Positions 16,749-25,989 are shown, counted from the stretch's first letter. The stretch is 64,000 nt of DNA from JACQFK01 sp964619955 (GCA_964619955.1 CAZUJF010000001.1:124001-188000), one strand, 5' to 3'. Program-made: numbers and translations. The notes: a model not told the origin generated them from the letters alone.

Positions 16749-17225
16749 TCAGTCCGAAGTGGTTTCGAGCGCCCGCCGCCACAAGGGGTGATCCTCGGAG
16801 CAGGTGTAGACGGCGCCGGTCTTGGTCAGCACGTTCCCGCCCTTGCCCGGACCGTGATTGCCCGTGCGATCGGCGGCCAGGGGGTCCCCGGCCGCGAGTT
16901 TTCGGAGGGGCAGGGCCGGGCCGCGGTAGTCCAGGTCGTCGCGGGTGCCCTTGACCGGGCAGGCGAGGTCCAGCTCCCGGTGCTGCCGGGTGGGCCAGCG
17001 GGATCGGTCCGCGAGAAACGCGCGTCCGGTTCCGGCCGCGTCCCAGCGGGGCGAGTCGGGCAGTTCGCCTCCGCGCACCGCCAGGTGGATGGCCAGCAGG
17101 CGTCCGCGGCACAGCTCCTCGTCCGAGCGGCGCCGCAGGGACACGAAGGAGACGGCCAGCACGGCGGCCAGCGCCAGCCCGACCCCGGCCCCGGCGAGGG
17201 TGAGCGCCAGCGAGCGGCCCTTCAT
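16749..17225 (-). CDS. Membrane-anchored pseudopilin-like protein with GNVLTK motif
   Basis: The 158-residue protein starts MKGRSLALTLAG and continues as one hydrophobic helix to about residue 28. The rest is soluble. Its C-terminal half aligns by eye with the pseudopilin encoded at 2151-2705: C-x-V, then Y-x-GP, GDP, NH, and GNVLTK[ST]G-x-V in the same order and similar spacing. There is no glutamate at position five after a prepilin cleavage site, so it is either an atypical minor pilin or a membrane protein that borrowed the domain. It begins two bases after the S41 protease stop and must be co-transcribed with it; the protease could act on it (inference). Confidence 0.65.
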   Translation of the reverse strand: MKGRSLALTLAGAGVGLALAAVLAVSFVSLRRRSDEELCRGRLLAIHLAVRGGELPDSPRWDAAGTGRAFLADRSRWPTRQHRELDLACPVKGTRDDLDYRGPALPLRKLAAGDPLAADRTGNHGPGKGGNVLTKTGAVYTCSEDHPLWRRALETTSD

Positions 17226-17227
17226 GG

Positions 17228-19351
17228 TTATTTCTTGGGATCCTCCGGGGCGGCCGCCGCGGCCTTCGCGAAGAGGACGTATTCCTTCACGTCGGCGGGC
17301 TCGATCCTGGCGAGTTTGCAGGCCTCGAGGATGCCCTTCTGCAGGACGGCGTCCACCTGGAAGTCGATGTAGAGGGGTTTGCCGCGCTCGTCCTGCACCC
17401 GCTTGCGGACGAGTTCGCGGACGAGTTCCCGGACGTCGTCCTTGGAGGCCTTGGTCTCGAGGGACTGGTAGAGGGCGTCGAAGCCCGGATAGCGGGCGGT
17501 GTCGCCCCCGTCGGATTCGGCGAGCACCTCGAAGAGCTTCTTGTCCTCGATGTCCTTGAGGTACTTGTCGATCGCGTCGCCCGCGCGCAGGCGCTCGAAT
17601 TCGGATTCCCTCCAGAATTCGCGCTCGGGGGGGCCGGCCTTGAGGTCGGGCAGGACGCCGCTGTCCTCGCGCTTGTCCTTTTCCACGCTGCGCCCGCTGG
17701 GCAGGAACCACTTCGAGATCGTGATCTTGATCGCGCACTTGCCGTCGAAGGTCTTGAGGGGCTTGAGGTCCTGCACGCTGCCCTTGCCGTAGGTCTTCTC
17801 GCCGACGAGGAGGGCGCGTTTGTGGTCCTGCATCGCGCCGGCGAGGATCTCGCTCGCGGAGGCGCTGCCCTCGTTCACGAGCATGACCATGGGCACGTCG
17901 GTGAGCCGGGTCCCGTCCGTCATGCGGCGGTCCTGCTCCACGCCGCGGCCGCGGGTGGTGACGATGATCTTGCCCGGATCGAGGAAGTAGTTCGCCAGGA
18001 GGCAGGCGGTGCGGAGGTAGCCGCCCGTGTTGCCCCGGAGGTCGAACACGAGGGCCTTCATCCGGGGCATGTCGTTGATCGCCTGCTTGACGAATTCGAT
18101 GTCCTCCTCGCCGAAGGTGGTGAGGCGGATGTAGCCGAGCCCGCCGGGGAGCATCCGGTGCATGGTGGTCTCGAGGTGGATCTGCTCGCGGGTGATGGAG
18201 AAGCTCTGCTCCTTCGTCCAGCCGCGGCGGAGGATCTTGATCGTCACGGGCGTCCCCATCTTGCCGCGCAGGCGGCGCACGAGCTCGGTGAGGTCGCGGT
18301 TGACGGTGGGTTCGCCCTCGACGTCGACGATCGTGTCGCCGGAGCGGAGGCCCTTGCGGTAGGCGGGGCCGGAGAAGATGGGCTCCTCGATGGTGAGCCA
18401 TTCGCGCCCCGCCTTGTCCTTGCGCATCGAGACGCGCGCGCCGATGCCGCCGTAGCGGCCCCCGAGGCCCTCCTGCTTGAGCTCCGTGATGGAGGCCTCG
18501 TCCATGTACGTCGTGTAGGGATCGAGGCTGCTGCAGGCGCCGCGCAGGGCGGCCTCGATGAGTTTTTCGGGGACGATCTTGGATTCGTCCCAGTAGTAGT
18601 TCTTGAGGGTGTCGATGGCCTCCTCGAGCTGGCGGAAGTCGTACTTGCTGGCGGCGGGCGGCTTGCGGTTGATGTCCTCGCTGAGCTCGTTGACCTTCAG
18701 GTAGGCCTTGGCCATGCGGCCGCGTTCGCTGGGCTCCTTCGCGAGCTCCTGCAGCGTGGCCTTGCCGTCGATGAAGCGGTCCATCTCGGCGAGGGCGAGC
18801 GCGGCCTCCTCCTTCAGTTCGCGACGGTCTCCGGCCCCGTCGTGGAGGCGCCGGATCTCCTTCACCGCCTTGATGCCCTTCTGGAGGCCGTAGACGGCGC
18901 GCCAGAGGGAGATCTGGGTGAGCGGATCGTCGCTTTCCGCGGCCTGCTTCTCGAAGCCCTGCGCGATGCGGATCCTGTCCGCTTCGCTCAGCGTCTTGTC
19001 CCCGCCGACGAGGGCGGCCGCCATGTCGGCGGCGACCTTGCGGGCGTGGGGGTTTCGCCCGGCCATGACCTTGGAAAGCGCCTCGACGGCCTCGTCCTTG
19101 AGCTCGAGGCGGTAGAGGGCCCGGGCGGCGGCGATGCGGGCGTACGCGTCGGCCCGGGTCAGGCCCTTCCGCAGGGCCTCCACGGCTCCGCGCCCGAGAT
19201 CCTCGAGTTCGCGCGCGCCCTGCGCGAGGCCGAGGCCCCGCGACTCCTCGATCCGGTCGAAGATCTTGTCGGCCCGCTCCTGCGCCTCCTGCGCGGGGGC
19301 GGGAAGGGCGCTCAAAACCGCGAGGAGTGACGCGAGCAGGGGTCCGCGCAT
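17228..19351 (-). CDS. Exported S41 carboxy-terminal processing protease with HEAT-like N-terminal domain
   Basis: A 707-residue protein: a signal peptide (MRGPLLASLLAVLSALPAPAQ), about 200 residues of helical HEAT-like repeats, a PDZ domain (about 300-395, GGIGARVSM, GLRSGDTIVDVEGEP), and the S41 tail-specific protease core. The catalytic serine lies in NEGSASASE near residue 497 and the lysine in GEKTYGKGS near 520. CtpA/Prc proteases degrade or trim periplasmic proteins from the C-terminus. The long helical N-terminus is unusual and may select substrates or dock partners. AGGAG lies eight bases before the ATG. The divergent dTDP-glucose dehydratase promoter lies just upstream. Confidence 0.9.
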   Translation of the reverse strand: MRGPLLASLLAVLSALPAPAQEAQERADKIFDRIEESRGLGLAQGARELEDLGRGAVEALRKGLTRADAYARIAAARALYRLELKDEAVEALSKVMAGRNPHARKVAADMAAALVGGDKTLSEADRIRIAQGFEKQAAESDDPLTQISLWRAVYGLQKGIKAVKEIRRLHDGAGDRRELKEEAALALAEMDRFIDGKATLQELAKEPSERGRMAKAYLKVNELSEDINRKPPAASKYDFRQLEEAIDTLKNYYWDESKIVPEKLIEAALRGACSSLDPYTTYMDEASITELKQEGLGGRYGGIGARVSMRKDKAGREWLTIEEPIFSGPAYRKGLRSGDTIVDVEGEPTVNRDLTELVRRLRGKMGTPVTIKILRRGWTKEQSFSITREQIHLETTMHRMLPGGLGYIRLTTFGEEDIEFVKQAINDMPRMKALVFDLRGNTGGYLRTACLLANYFLDPGKIIVTTRGRGVEQDRRMTDGTRLTDVPMVMLVNEGSASASEILAGAMQDHKRALLVGEKTYGKGSVQDLKPLKTFDGKCAIKITISKWFLPSGRSVEKDKREDSGVLPDLKAGPPEREFWRESEFERLRAGDAIDKYLKDIEDKKLFEVLAESDGGDTARYPGFDALYQSLETKASKDDVRELVRELVRKRVQDERGKPLYIDFQVDAVLQKGILEACKLARIEPADVKEYVLFAKAAAAAPEDPKK

Positions 19352-19375
19352 CGGGGTAGCTCCTACCTAAAAGCC

Positions 19376-19404
19376 TTGGGCAATAAGGGGATGCCTATGA
19401 TAAT
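19376..19404 (+). promoter_or_regulatory. Sigma70-type promoter for rfbB
   Basis: TTGGGC (19376-19381) and GATAAT (19399-19404) are 17 bases apart. The start codon is at 19469, so the leader is about 58 bases and contains a GGGCGG/CCGCCC inverted repeat. Confidence 0.6.
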
Positions 19405-19468
19405 AGACGTCCCGAAGGGCGGAAGTGTTTTAAATACCCGCCCCCGGAATCGCGTTGCGGAGACATCC

Positions 19469-20536
19469 ATGCGCTTGCTGGTCACGGGCGGCTGCGGTTT
19501 CATCGGTTCCAATTTCATCCGGCGGGTTCTGGCGTCGCGCCCGGGGTGGAGGATCCTCAATCTCGACGCGCTGACCTACGCGGGCAACCCGGAGAACCTC
19601 CGCGACCTGGAAAAGAACCGCCGGTACCGGTTCGTCAAGGGGTCGATCGGCGACGCGCGGGTCGTGGATCCCCTGGTGGCGGAGGCGGACGCGGTGGTCA
19701 ATTTCGCCGCGGAGTCGCACGTGGACCGCAGCCTCAGCGGCCCCTCGCAGTTCGTGGAGACGAACATCCAGGGCGTGCTCACGCTGCTGGAGTCGCTGAA
19801 GCGGAGGGGGAAGGGGCGTCTCCTCCAGGTGTCCACGGACGAGGTCTACGGCTCGCTCCCCCCCGAGGGCTTTTTCCACGAAAGCACCCCGCTGCATCCG
19901 AACAACCCGTACTCGGCGACGAAGGCCGCCGCGGATCATCTCGTCCTTTCGTACGTGCACACGTTCGGGATCGAGGCGCTGATCACGCGCAGCTCGAACA
20001 ACTACGGGCCCTTCCAGCATCCCGAGAAGTTCATCCCCCTGTTCATCGCCAACGCGATGGAGGACCGCCCGCTGCCGGTCTACGGGGACGGCATGCAGAT
20101 CCGGGACTGGCTGCATGTCGCCGACAACGCGCAGGGCATCCTGGCGGCGCTCGAGAAGGGGCGGAGCGGCGAGGTCTACAATCTCGGCGGGGGCAACGAG
20201 CGGCCGAACCTCGTCGTCGCGAAGTCGATCCTGGCGGAGCTCGGGAAGCCGGAGTCGCTGCTGCAGTACGTCAAGGACCGTCCGGGCCACGACCGCCGCT
20301 ACGCGATCGACTGCTCGAAGGCGGCCCGGGAACTCGGCTGGAGCCCGGCCGTCCGCTTCGAGGACGGCCTTCGCGACACGATCGCCTGGTACCGCGGCCA
20401 CGGGGACTGGGTCTCCCGCGTCCGCTCCGGCGAATACCGGAAGTATTACGAGCGCCACTACGGGAAGGCCCCGGCGCGGAAGACCGCGCCTGCGAAGAAG
20501 GCCGGAAGGATCCGGTCCGCGCAAGCGTCCCGGTAA
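19469..20536 (+). CDS. rfbB: dTDP-glucose 4,6-dehydratase
   Basis: The 355-residue short-chain dehydrogenase-type enzyme converts dTDP-glucose to dTDP-4-keto-6-deoxyglucose, the entry to rhamnose and other deoxysugars. The NAD loop TGGCGFIGSNF opens the protein, the catalytic STDEVYG is near residue 130 and NPYSATK (the YxxxK pair) near 150; NNYGPFQHPEKFIPLF is a family signature. The C-terminus ends with a lysine-rich tail (about residues 332-355) not needed for catalysis. The start at 19469 is preferred to an ATG 93 bases upstream because GGAG sits six bases before it and the nucleotide loop follows at once. It precedes a pilT-like gene by 14 bases. Confidence 0.93.
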   Translation: MRLLVTGGCGFIGSNFIRRVLASRPGWRILNLDALTYAGNPENLRDLEKNRRYRFVKGSIGDARVVDPLVAEADAVVNFAAESHVDRSLSGPSQFVETNIQGVLTLLESLKRRGKGRLLQVSTDEVYGSLPPEGFFHESTPLHPNNPYSATKAAADHLVLSYVHTFGIEALITRSSNNYGPFQHPEKFIPLFIANAMEDRPLPVYGDGMQIRDWLHVADNAQGILAALEKGRSGEVYNLGGGNERPNLVVAKSILAELGKPESLLQYVKDRPGHDRRYAIDCSKAARELGWSPAVRFEDGLRDTIAWYRGHGDWVSRVRSGEYRKYYERHYGKAPARKTAPAKKAGRIRSAQASR

Positions 20537-20550
20537 CTGGGAGGACATCC

Positions 20551-21723
20551 ATGAGCGATCCCAAATCGTCCACGCAGCCCATCGCCGTCGCGGCCCCCGG
20601 CCCCGCCGAGGCGAAGATCCCGGAGAATCTCAAGGACGTCGAGAAGCTGATGGTGCTCGCCGCCCGGAACAAGGCGAGCGACATCCACCTGAAAGTCGGG
20701 CAGAAACCCATCCTCAGGATCAACACCGTGATCCATGAAGTGGGCAACAAGCAGCTTACGGCCGAGGAGGTCCGGAAGCTGATGTACGAGATCATGACCG
20801 AGGCCCAGCGGGACCGCTTCGAGATCGAGCACGACCTCGACTTCGCCTACTCCCTCCAGGGCGTCGGCCGCTTCCGCATCAACGTCTTCCACGAGCGCAG
20901 CGCCGTCGCCGTGGCGATGCGCCGGGTGACGACGTCGATCCCCAACTTCGCCGACCTCAACCTGCCGCCGGAGACGAGGAAGATCTGCGAATACGAGTCC
21001 GGACTCGTGATCGTGGCGGGGCCGACGGGCTCGGGGAAGTCCACGACCATCGCGTGCATCCTGGATCACATCAACAGCACCCAGAAGACGCACATCGTCA
21101 CGATCGAGGACCCCATCGAGTACCTCTTCCAGGACAAGAAGTCGTTCGTGAACCAGCGGGAGATCGGCATCGACGTCCCGGATTTCCACCAGGCGCTGAA
21201 GTACGTCGTGCGCCAGGACCCGGACGTGATCCTCATCGGCGAAATGCGCGACTACGTCTCGTTCGACGCGGCGCTGATGGCGGCGGAGACGGGGCACCTC
21301 GTGCTGGCCACGCTCCACGCCTCGAGCGCGCCGCAGGCGATCGGCCGCCTGCTCGACCTCTTTCCGACGGAGCGCCAGCCGCTGATCCGGCAATCGCTGG
21401 CGTTCAACCTCAAGGCCATCCTCTGCCAGCGCCTGCTGCCGGCCTGCAAGGAGGGCGTGAAGATCGTCCCGGCGCTGGAGGTCCTCTTCAACAACTCGAC
21501 GTCGCAGAAGCTCATCCAGAACGCGGAGGACAAGAAGCTCGCCGACCTCATCCGGGGCTGCAAGGAGGAGGGCATGCAGGACTTCAACATGTCCCTCGTG
21601 GACCTCATCAACGCGGGCCTGGTGTCCAAGAAGACGGCGATCCAGCACTCGCCGAATCCGGAGCAGCTCAAGATGAACCTGCAGGGGATCTATCTCGGGG
21701 ACGACCACAAGATCCTCGGGTAG
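20551..21723 (+). CDS. PilT-like twitching ATPase (first copy)
   Basis: The 390-residue hexameric ATPase belongs to the PilT/GspE secretion ATPases that power pilus retraction at the cytoplasmic membrane. ASDIHLKVG marks the N-terminal domain, Walker A GPTGSGKST is near residue 158, the Asp box (TIEDPIEYLF) follows, Walker B and the GEMRD glutamate come near 230, and TLHASSAP is the His box. The C-terminal PilT signature (AIRNLIRE-like) is not conserved: here it reads TSQKLIQNAEDKKL. It may therefore be a PilU-like or divergent retraction motor. A second, more canonical PilT is at 38264-39349. GGGAGG precedes the ATG. The 14-base gap after rfbB suggests an unusual sugar/pilus transcript. Confidence 0.88.
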   Translation: MSDPKSSTQPIAVAAPGPAEAKIPENLKDVEKLMVLAARNKASDIHLKVGQKPILRINTVIHEVGNKQLTAEEVRKLMYEIMTEAQRDRFEIEHDLDFAYSLQGVGRFRINVFHERSAVAVAMRRVTTSIPNFADLNLPPETRKICEYESGLVIVAGPTGSGKSTTIACILDHINSTQKTHIVTIEDPIEYLFQDKKSFVNQREIGIDVPDFHQALKYVVRQDPDVILIGEMRDYVSFDAALMAAETGHLVLATLHASSAPQAIGRLLDLFPTERQPLIRQSLAFNLKAILCQRLLPACKEGVKIVPALEVLFNNSTSQKLIQNAEDKKLADLIRGCKEEGMQDFNMSLVDLINAGLVSKKTAIQHSPNPEQLKMNLQGIYLGDDHKILG

Positions 21724-21785
21724 CGGCTGGGAGTGCAGGCGGGGGCCCCCTTCGGCCGATAAGGATTCATCGGAGGGAGTTTCGT

Positions 21786-23753
21786 TTGCTGACGGGCCGC
21801 TTCATGCTCCGGGCGCTGCGCCGCTGGTGGCTGCTGCCGCTGTGCGCCCTCCCGCTGGGGGCGGGCGCCTGGCTGCTGGCCCCCCGGGGCATCCCCGTCC
21901 GCTGGACCGCGGAAACGCGCGTCCACGTGAATCCCCCCGAGACGGGGCTGCCGCCCTCGGTCCGGCTGCCCGATCCGCACGCCGTCTGGAATGCGCCGGA
22001 GACCGCCCTGAAGGCCGGGACGCAGCTGGCGGCGGCGTTGAAGCGCAAACCCGGGGAGGCCCCCGGCTTTGCGGAGCGCCTCTCGCGCGGCATCCGCGTC
22101 GAAATCAACCCGGATTCGGTCCGGGTCGTGTCCGAGGCGGAGGATGAAGCGGTGGCCGCGGCCCACGCCCTGGTCTACGCCCGGGCGGCCTGCGAGGCGG
22201 CGGGGGAGCGCCGGGACCAGGCGCTCTCGGCCGCCCTCACGGAAGCCGCGCGCCGCGCCAAAGCCGCGCTTCAGAAAGCCGACGCCCTCCTTCCCGACGA
22301 CGCGGGAGCGGAAGGCCGCTTCCGTGAAGGGGAGCGCCGCCTGGCCGCCCTCAACGCCGCGGCCCTGGAGATCGAACGCCAGATCGAAGGCGTGCGCGCC
22401 CGTGAAGACCGCACGCTCGCGCGGATCCGCATCCTGGAAGGCGACGAACACCGCCTGAGGGAGCTGCTGCCCTCGGGGCCCGAGGAGGACGGCCTGAAGT
22501 CGCCGGTGCTCGACAAGATCCGCGGGGAGATCGCCGCGGTGCGCACGGAGATGGCGCTCAAGGGGTACGACCGGGCACCGGACAGCCCGGAGGCGCGGAT
22601 CCGCACGGCCCGCCTGGGCGAACTGGAGCAGGCCCTGCGGCTGGAACTGCACCGCGTCCGATCGCAGACGATCGTGGCGCTGCGCGAGTCCATGACGGAA
22701 CTGGAGTCGGAACTGCGCACGCTGGACGAGCGGCGCCTTCGAAAGGCCCTCGAGATCCGCGACATCGCGGACGACCTTCAAGCCGCCGGCGTCCGCCGGA
22801 CGGAGGCGGCGGCGCTTCGGCGCGAGGCCGAGACCCGTGAGGAGGAGCGTCTGAAGATCGCGGGCTTCCTGGAAACGAAGCCGGCGCCCCCCCTGGTTCC
22901 CGGCGTGCTGGCGGGGGATCCGGTGCCGTCGGCGGGCCGGGCGGGGGGCTTCCGTTCCGCCTGGATCGGAATCGGCGTGGGCCTGCTGCTGGGGCTGTCG
23001 ACCGCGCTCCTGTGGGAGGGGATGACGGGCCGCGTCCATTCCGGACGCGACGTGCGGCGTCTGCTGGACCTCCCCTGCCTGGCCGTCCTGGAACGCGCGG
23101 CGGATCCCCTTGCGTTCCGCTCCCAGGGATCGGCCGCGGAGAGCTACGGCATGGCGGCGACGCTGCTGCGCGCCTACCTGGCGGAGCGCAACTACAAGGT
23201 CATCCTGGTCTCCAGCGCGGGCGCGGGCGAGGGCAAGAGCAGCGTGGCGGCCAGCCTCGCGGGCACGCTGGCCCGGAAGGGGATGAAGGTCGCGCTCCTC
23301 GATGCCGACCTGCGGCGCCCCTGCCAGCACGAACTCTTCGGCGTGGACAACGCCCAGGGGCTGTCGAACATCCTGACAGGGGCCGAATTGGACGCCGAAC
23401 TCGCGGCGGGGACGACCGAAGTGCCCGGCCTGCGCCTGCTGCCCAGCGGCCCGACCCAGGATGTCGCGCCGGACTCCCTGGAATCCCCCCGGCTGGAGGA
23501 ACTGCTGAAAGCCTTGAGGGGGGCCCACGACGTCGTCATCATCGACGGGCCGCCGCTCACGGGCGCGAGCGAGGCGCTCGCGCTGGCCCGGCTGGCGGAC
23601 ACCGTGCTCTTCGTGATCCGCGCGGGTTGCACGGATCCGGGCCGCCTCCACTGGGCCCGGCAGCTGCTGTCGAATCTCCACGCGGACATCGCGGGCGCGG
23701 TCGTCACGATGGCCGCCGGCTCCGACGTCCGCCGCTACACGCCGGCGGCTTAA
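21786..23753 (+). CDS. Wzc-like polysaccharide chain-length regulator with BY-kinase-type ATPase domain
   Basis: About 655 residues. A first membrane helix (about 15-30) is followed by a long periplasmic, largely coiled-coil Wzz region, a second helix near 392-412 (IGIGVGLLLGLSTALLW), and a cytoplasmic ATPase with Walker A SAGAGEGKSS near 476, Walker A' VALLDADLRRP near 503 and Walker B VVIIDGPPL near 583. This is the layout of Wzc/ExoP tyrosine autokinases that control polymer length. The C-terminal tail has a single tyrosine (RRYTPAA) instead of a cluster, so phosphorylation control may be reduced. TTG at 21786 is chosen since GGAGGGAG lies six bases upstream; the first ATG is 18 bases further in. 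Its stop overlaps the convergent lipoprotein stop. Confidence 0.85.
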   Translation: MLTGRFMLRALRRWWLLPLCALPLGAGAWLLAPRGIPVRWTAETRVHVNPPETGLPPSVRLPDPHAVWNAPETALKAGTQLAAALKRKPGEAPGFAERLSRGIRVEINPDSVRVVSEAEDEAVAAAHALVYARAACEAAGERRDQALSAALTEAARRAKAALQKADALLPDDAGAEGRFREGERRLAALNAAALEIERQIEGVRAREDRTLARIRILEGDEHRLRELLPSGPEEDGLKSPVLDKIRGEIAAVRTEMALKGYDRAPDSPEARIRTARLGELEQALRLELHRVRSQTIVALRESMTELESELRTLDERRLRKALEIRDIADDLQAAGVRRTEAAALRREAETREEERLKIAGFLETKPAPPLVPGVLAGDPVPSAGRAGGFRSAWIGIGVGLLLGLSTALLWEGMTGRVHSGRDVRRLLDLPCLAVLERAADPLAFRSQGSAAESYGMAATLLRAYLAERNYKVILVSSAGAGEGKSSVAASLAGTLARKGMKVALLDADLRRPCQHELFGVDNAQGLSNILTGAELDAELAAGTTEVPGLRLLPSGPTQDVAPDSLESPRLEELLKALRGAHDVVIIDGPPLTGASEALALARLADTVLFVIRAGCTDPGRLHWARQLLSNLHADIAGAVVTMAAGSDVRRYTPAA

Positions 23754-24841
23754 TCCCGGAACGCCGGTCCCGCCTCGCGGATGAAGTCCAGCCACTGGAC
23801 CATCAGGGCGTCCTTCATTTCATTCGACCTGCGGTACTCTTCCGCCGTGCGCCCCCAGTAAAAGGAGATCCATCCCGACGCCGTCGCGCGCGAGCCGTCC
23901 AGGAAGCGGCGGAATTCGGGAAGGCCGCAGCTGAGCGCGAACATCTCCTGGATGAGCACGGGTTTGCCCGCGGATTCGAGCAGCTTCAGGAGCCGGAGCG
24001 CGGTGTCGACCTTTCCCGACTTCGGGTAGAGATGCACCGAGAGGAAATCGAGCGGCGCGGCGATCTCGCGGGGATCGGGACCGAGCGTGAGGCCTCCGGC
24101 GACGTCGAAGATATAGAACACGCCGCAGGTGATGGGCCTCCGGGGGTCGAATTTGCGGATCGCGGGGATGAGCGTGTCCATCCATTGCCGGGTGACCTCG
24201 GGTCGCGAGCGGGTGCCGGGGTCGAGCGTGAGCCGTTCCACGTAAGAGAAGCCGCCGAGCTCGCCCTCCCAGAACTCCTTGGAGGGCCCGGCCGGGCTGA
24301 CCGGCTCGTTCATGAGGGAGTAGCAGAAGACGGCCGGGCTGGACGCGCAGCGTTTCGCCACGGCCTCCCAGAAGCGCGCCTGGAGGGCCCAGCGGGCCCG
24401 CTCCGGGGCCTGCACGTACCAGGGCGGGGCGAGGGCTTTCCGGTAGCTGGCGAGCCCGGTGATGTCGAGACGGAGGCCGGTGGCTTCGGCGAGCTGCAGC
24501 AGGCGCCCGAGGCGGTCGAGTTCGGCCTCGTCCTCGCCGTCCGCGCTCTTCAGGAAGCGGTGCAGCTGGAGGTGGATGCGGACGACGTTGGCGCCGAGCG
24601 CCTTCATCTCCTGGAAGTCCTCCACGACCCGGTCCCAGTCGCTTCCCCAGTAGTCCTCGAGCAGGCGGGACTGGGCGTCGTGGTCGTAGTTGAAGCCCCA
24701 GGGCACCCAGGGACGGCCGGACGTTTCGAGCGTGAAGCCGCGGCCTCCGGGAGCGACGCGGATCCGCTCCATCGGGGGTTCCGCCGGGCCGCCGCGGGCG
24801 CAGGCGCCGAGGGAGAGGAGCAGCGGGAGCAGTCGCTTCAT
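23750..24841 (-). CDS. Lipoprotein of the GH5/cellulase-like glycoside hydrolase clan
   Basis: The 363-residue protein starts MKRLLPLLLSLGAC, a lipobox, so it is probably anchored in the envelope. Next comes a (beta/alpha)8 barrel typical of clan GH-A: PWGFNYDHD near residue 45, NVVRIHLQLHRF near 85, the acid/base glutamate in SLMNEPVSP near 180, and the likely nucleophile in PVLIQEMF near 285. Mannanase or cellulase-type activity on beta-glycans is possible; the precise substrate is not visible. It overlaps the upstream oxidoreductase gene by four bases (ATGA), so the two form one transcript that links glycan cleavage to sugar oxidation. Confidence 0.75.
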   Translation of the reverse strand: MKRLLPLLLSLGACARGGPAEPPMERIRVAPGGRGFTLETSGRPWVPWGFNYDHDAQSRLLEDYWGSDWDRVVEDFQEMKALGANVVRIHLQLHRFLKSADGEDEAELDRLGRLLQLAEATGLRLDITGLASYRKALAPPWYVQAPERARWALQARFWEAVAKRCASSPAVFCYSLMNEPVSPAGPSKEFWEGELGGFSYVERLTLDPGTRSRPEVTRQWMDTLIPAIRKFDPRRPITCGVFYIFDVAGGLTLGPDPREIAAPLDFLSVHLYPKSGKVDTALRLLKLLESAGKPVLIQEMFALSCGLPEFRRFLDGSRATASGWISFYWGRTAEEYRRSNEMKDALMVQWLDFIREAGPAFRD

Positions 24842-25983
24842 AAAGTCCCCAGCGGATGTTCCCGGGCGGCCAGCGGGAAGGGCGTGCGGGCGCCGGAGAG
24901 GTGGGACACGTACACGGCGTGGATCATTTCCAGCGTGGCGCGGGCCTCCCGGAAATCCACCGGGGACGGACCTCCGGACTCCGCCAGACGCAGCAGTTCC
25001 GCGACGAGGCGCCGGTTGCAGGCGTCCGTGCCTTTGAGACCGGAGGGATCGTCGTTGGTGGGGGTGCCGGGCACGGGCTGCCAGGCGGCGGCGTCCTTCA
25101 CCCAGCGGGGCTCGGGCAGCCAGAAGACCTTCGGGTCCTGATCGATCGCGAAGCCCGCGATCCCTTTGGAGCCGTAGAGGAGCAGCTGGAAACGCCCGCC
25201 TTCGCCCTTCGGGACCTTCTGGGAGGCGAAGGAGCCCTGGATGCCGCCGGCGAACGCGTACTGCGCGTGGATCGTGTCGCCCGCCACCGGGCCCAGCGGC
25301 TCGGTCGCCGCGCGGCGGTCTTCGCGGACGACGTCCCTCCCGTCCTGGGTGACGCGCGAAGTGCACCCGAGCGGTGCGCCGGCGAAGAGCCGCATGAGGT
25401 AGAGGCAGTGGGTGCCGAGCACCATGAGGTCCTCGCCCCCGGAGCGGTGGTCCTCCTTGCCCCGCGTGCGGACCTCGAGCAGGCGGCCGATGAGGCCCTC
25501 GTCGACCTTCTGCTTCAGGTGCAGGATCGGCGGACAGAGGCGCATCTGGTGGGCGACGACGACCCGGATGCCGTGTTTGTCCGCGACGGCGGCCATGGCG
25601 TCGGCCTCGGCGAGGGAGCCCGCGACGGGCTTTTCCATGTAGACGTGGACCTTGCGTTCGGCGCAGAGCGTCAGGAATTCCAGCCGCCGCTCGACCCAGC
25701 GGGGCCCCAGCGAGACGAGGTCCGGCTTCTCCCGGTCGAGCATCTCCTCCAGGGAGGCGTAGGAGCGTTCGAGGCCCAGTCGCTTCATCGCGGCCGCGCG
25801 GCCCTTCTCGTCGGGGTCCGCGACGGCGCTGACGCTGACGCCGGGGATGCGCTGGAAGCAGGTGTCCAGCCCGTGTCCATAGCCGCCGCGTCCGCTGTGG
25901 CCGTAGACGCAGGCTTTCCAGGTCCGCTCCTGGAGGAGCAGGGGGGTTGCGGCCAGGGCGGAAAGGAAGTCCCGGCGCATCAT
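24838..25983 (-). CDS. Gfo/Idh/MocA-family oxidoreductase, Tat-like leader
   Basis: A 381-residue NAD(P)-dependent sugar dehydrogenase-type protein. It begins MMRRDFLSALAATPLLL, a twin-arginine-type leader (RRDFL), followed by a divergent Rossmann start (ACVYGHSGRGGYG). VSAVADPDE ends the second strand and VYMEKPVAGS, the EKP signature of the family, comes near residue 115. GTHCLYLMR supplies the conserved histidine. Planctomycete genomes carry many such exported paralogues of unknown substrate. It is co-transcribed with the downstream GH-like lipoprotein (four-base overlap) and is separated from another family member by a terminator-like hairpin. Confidence 0.85.
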   Translation of the reverse strand: MMRRDFLSALAATPLLLQERTWKACVYGHSGRGGYGHGLDTCFQRIPGVSVSAVADPDEKGRAAAMKRLGLERSYASLEEMLDREKPDLVSLGPRWVERRLEFLTLCAERKVHVYMEKPVAGSLAEADAMAAVADKHGIRVVVAHQMRLCPPILHLKQKVDEGLIGRLLEVRTRGKEDHRSGGEDLMVLGTHCLYLMRLFAGAPLGCTSRVTQDGRDVVREDRRAATEPLGPVAGDTIHAQYAFAGGIQGSFASQKVPKGEGGRFQLLLYGSKGIAGFAIDQDPKVFWLPEPRWVKDAAAWQPVPGTPTNDDPSGLKGTDACNRRLVAELLRLAESGGPSPVDFREARATLEMIHAVYVSHLSGARTPFPLAAREHPLGTL

Positions 25984-25989
25984 GGATGG

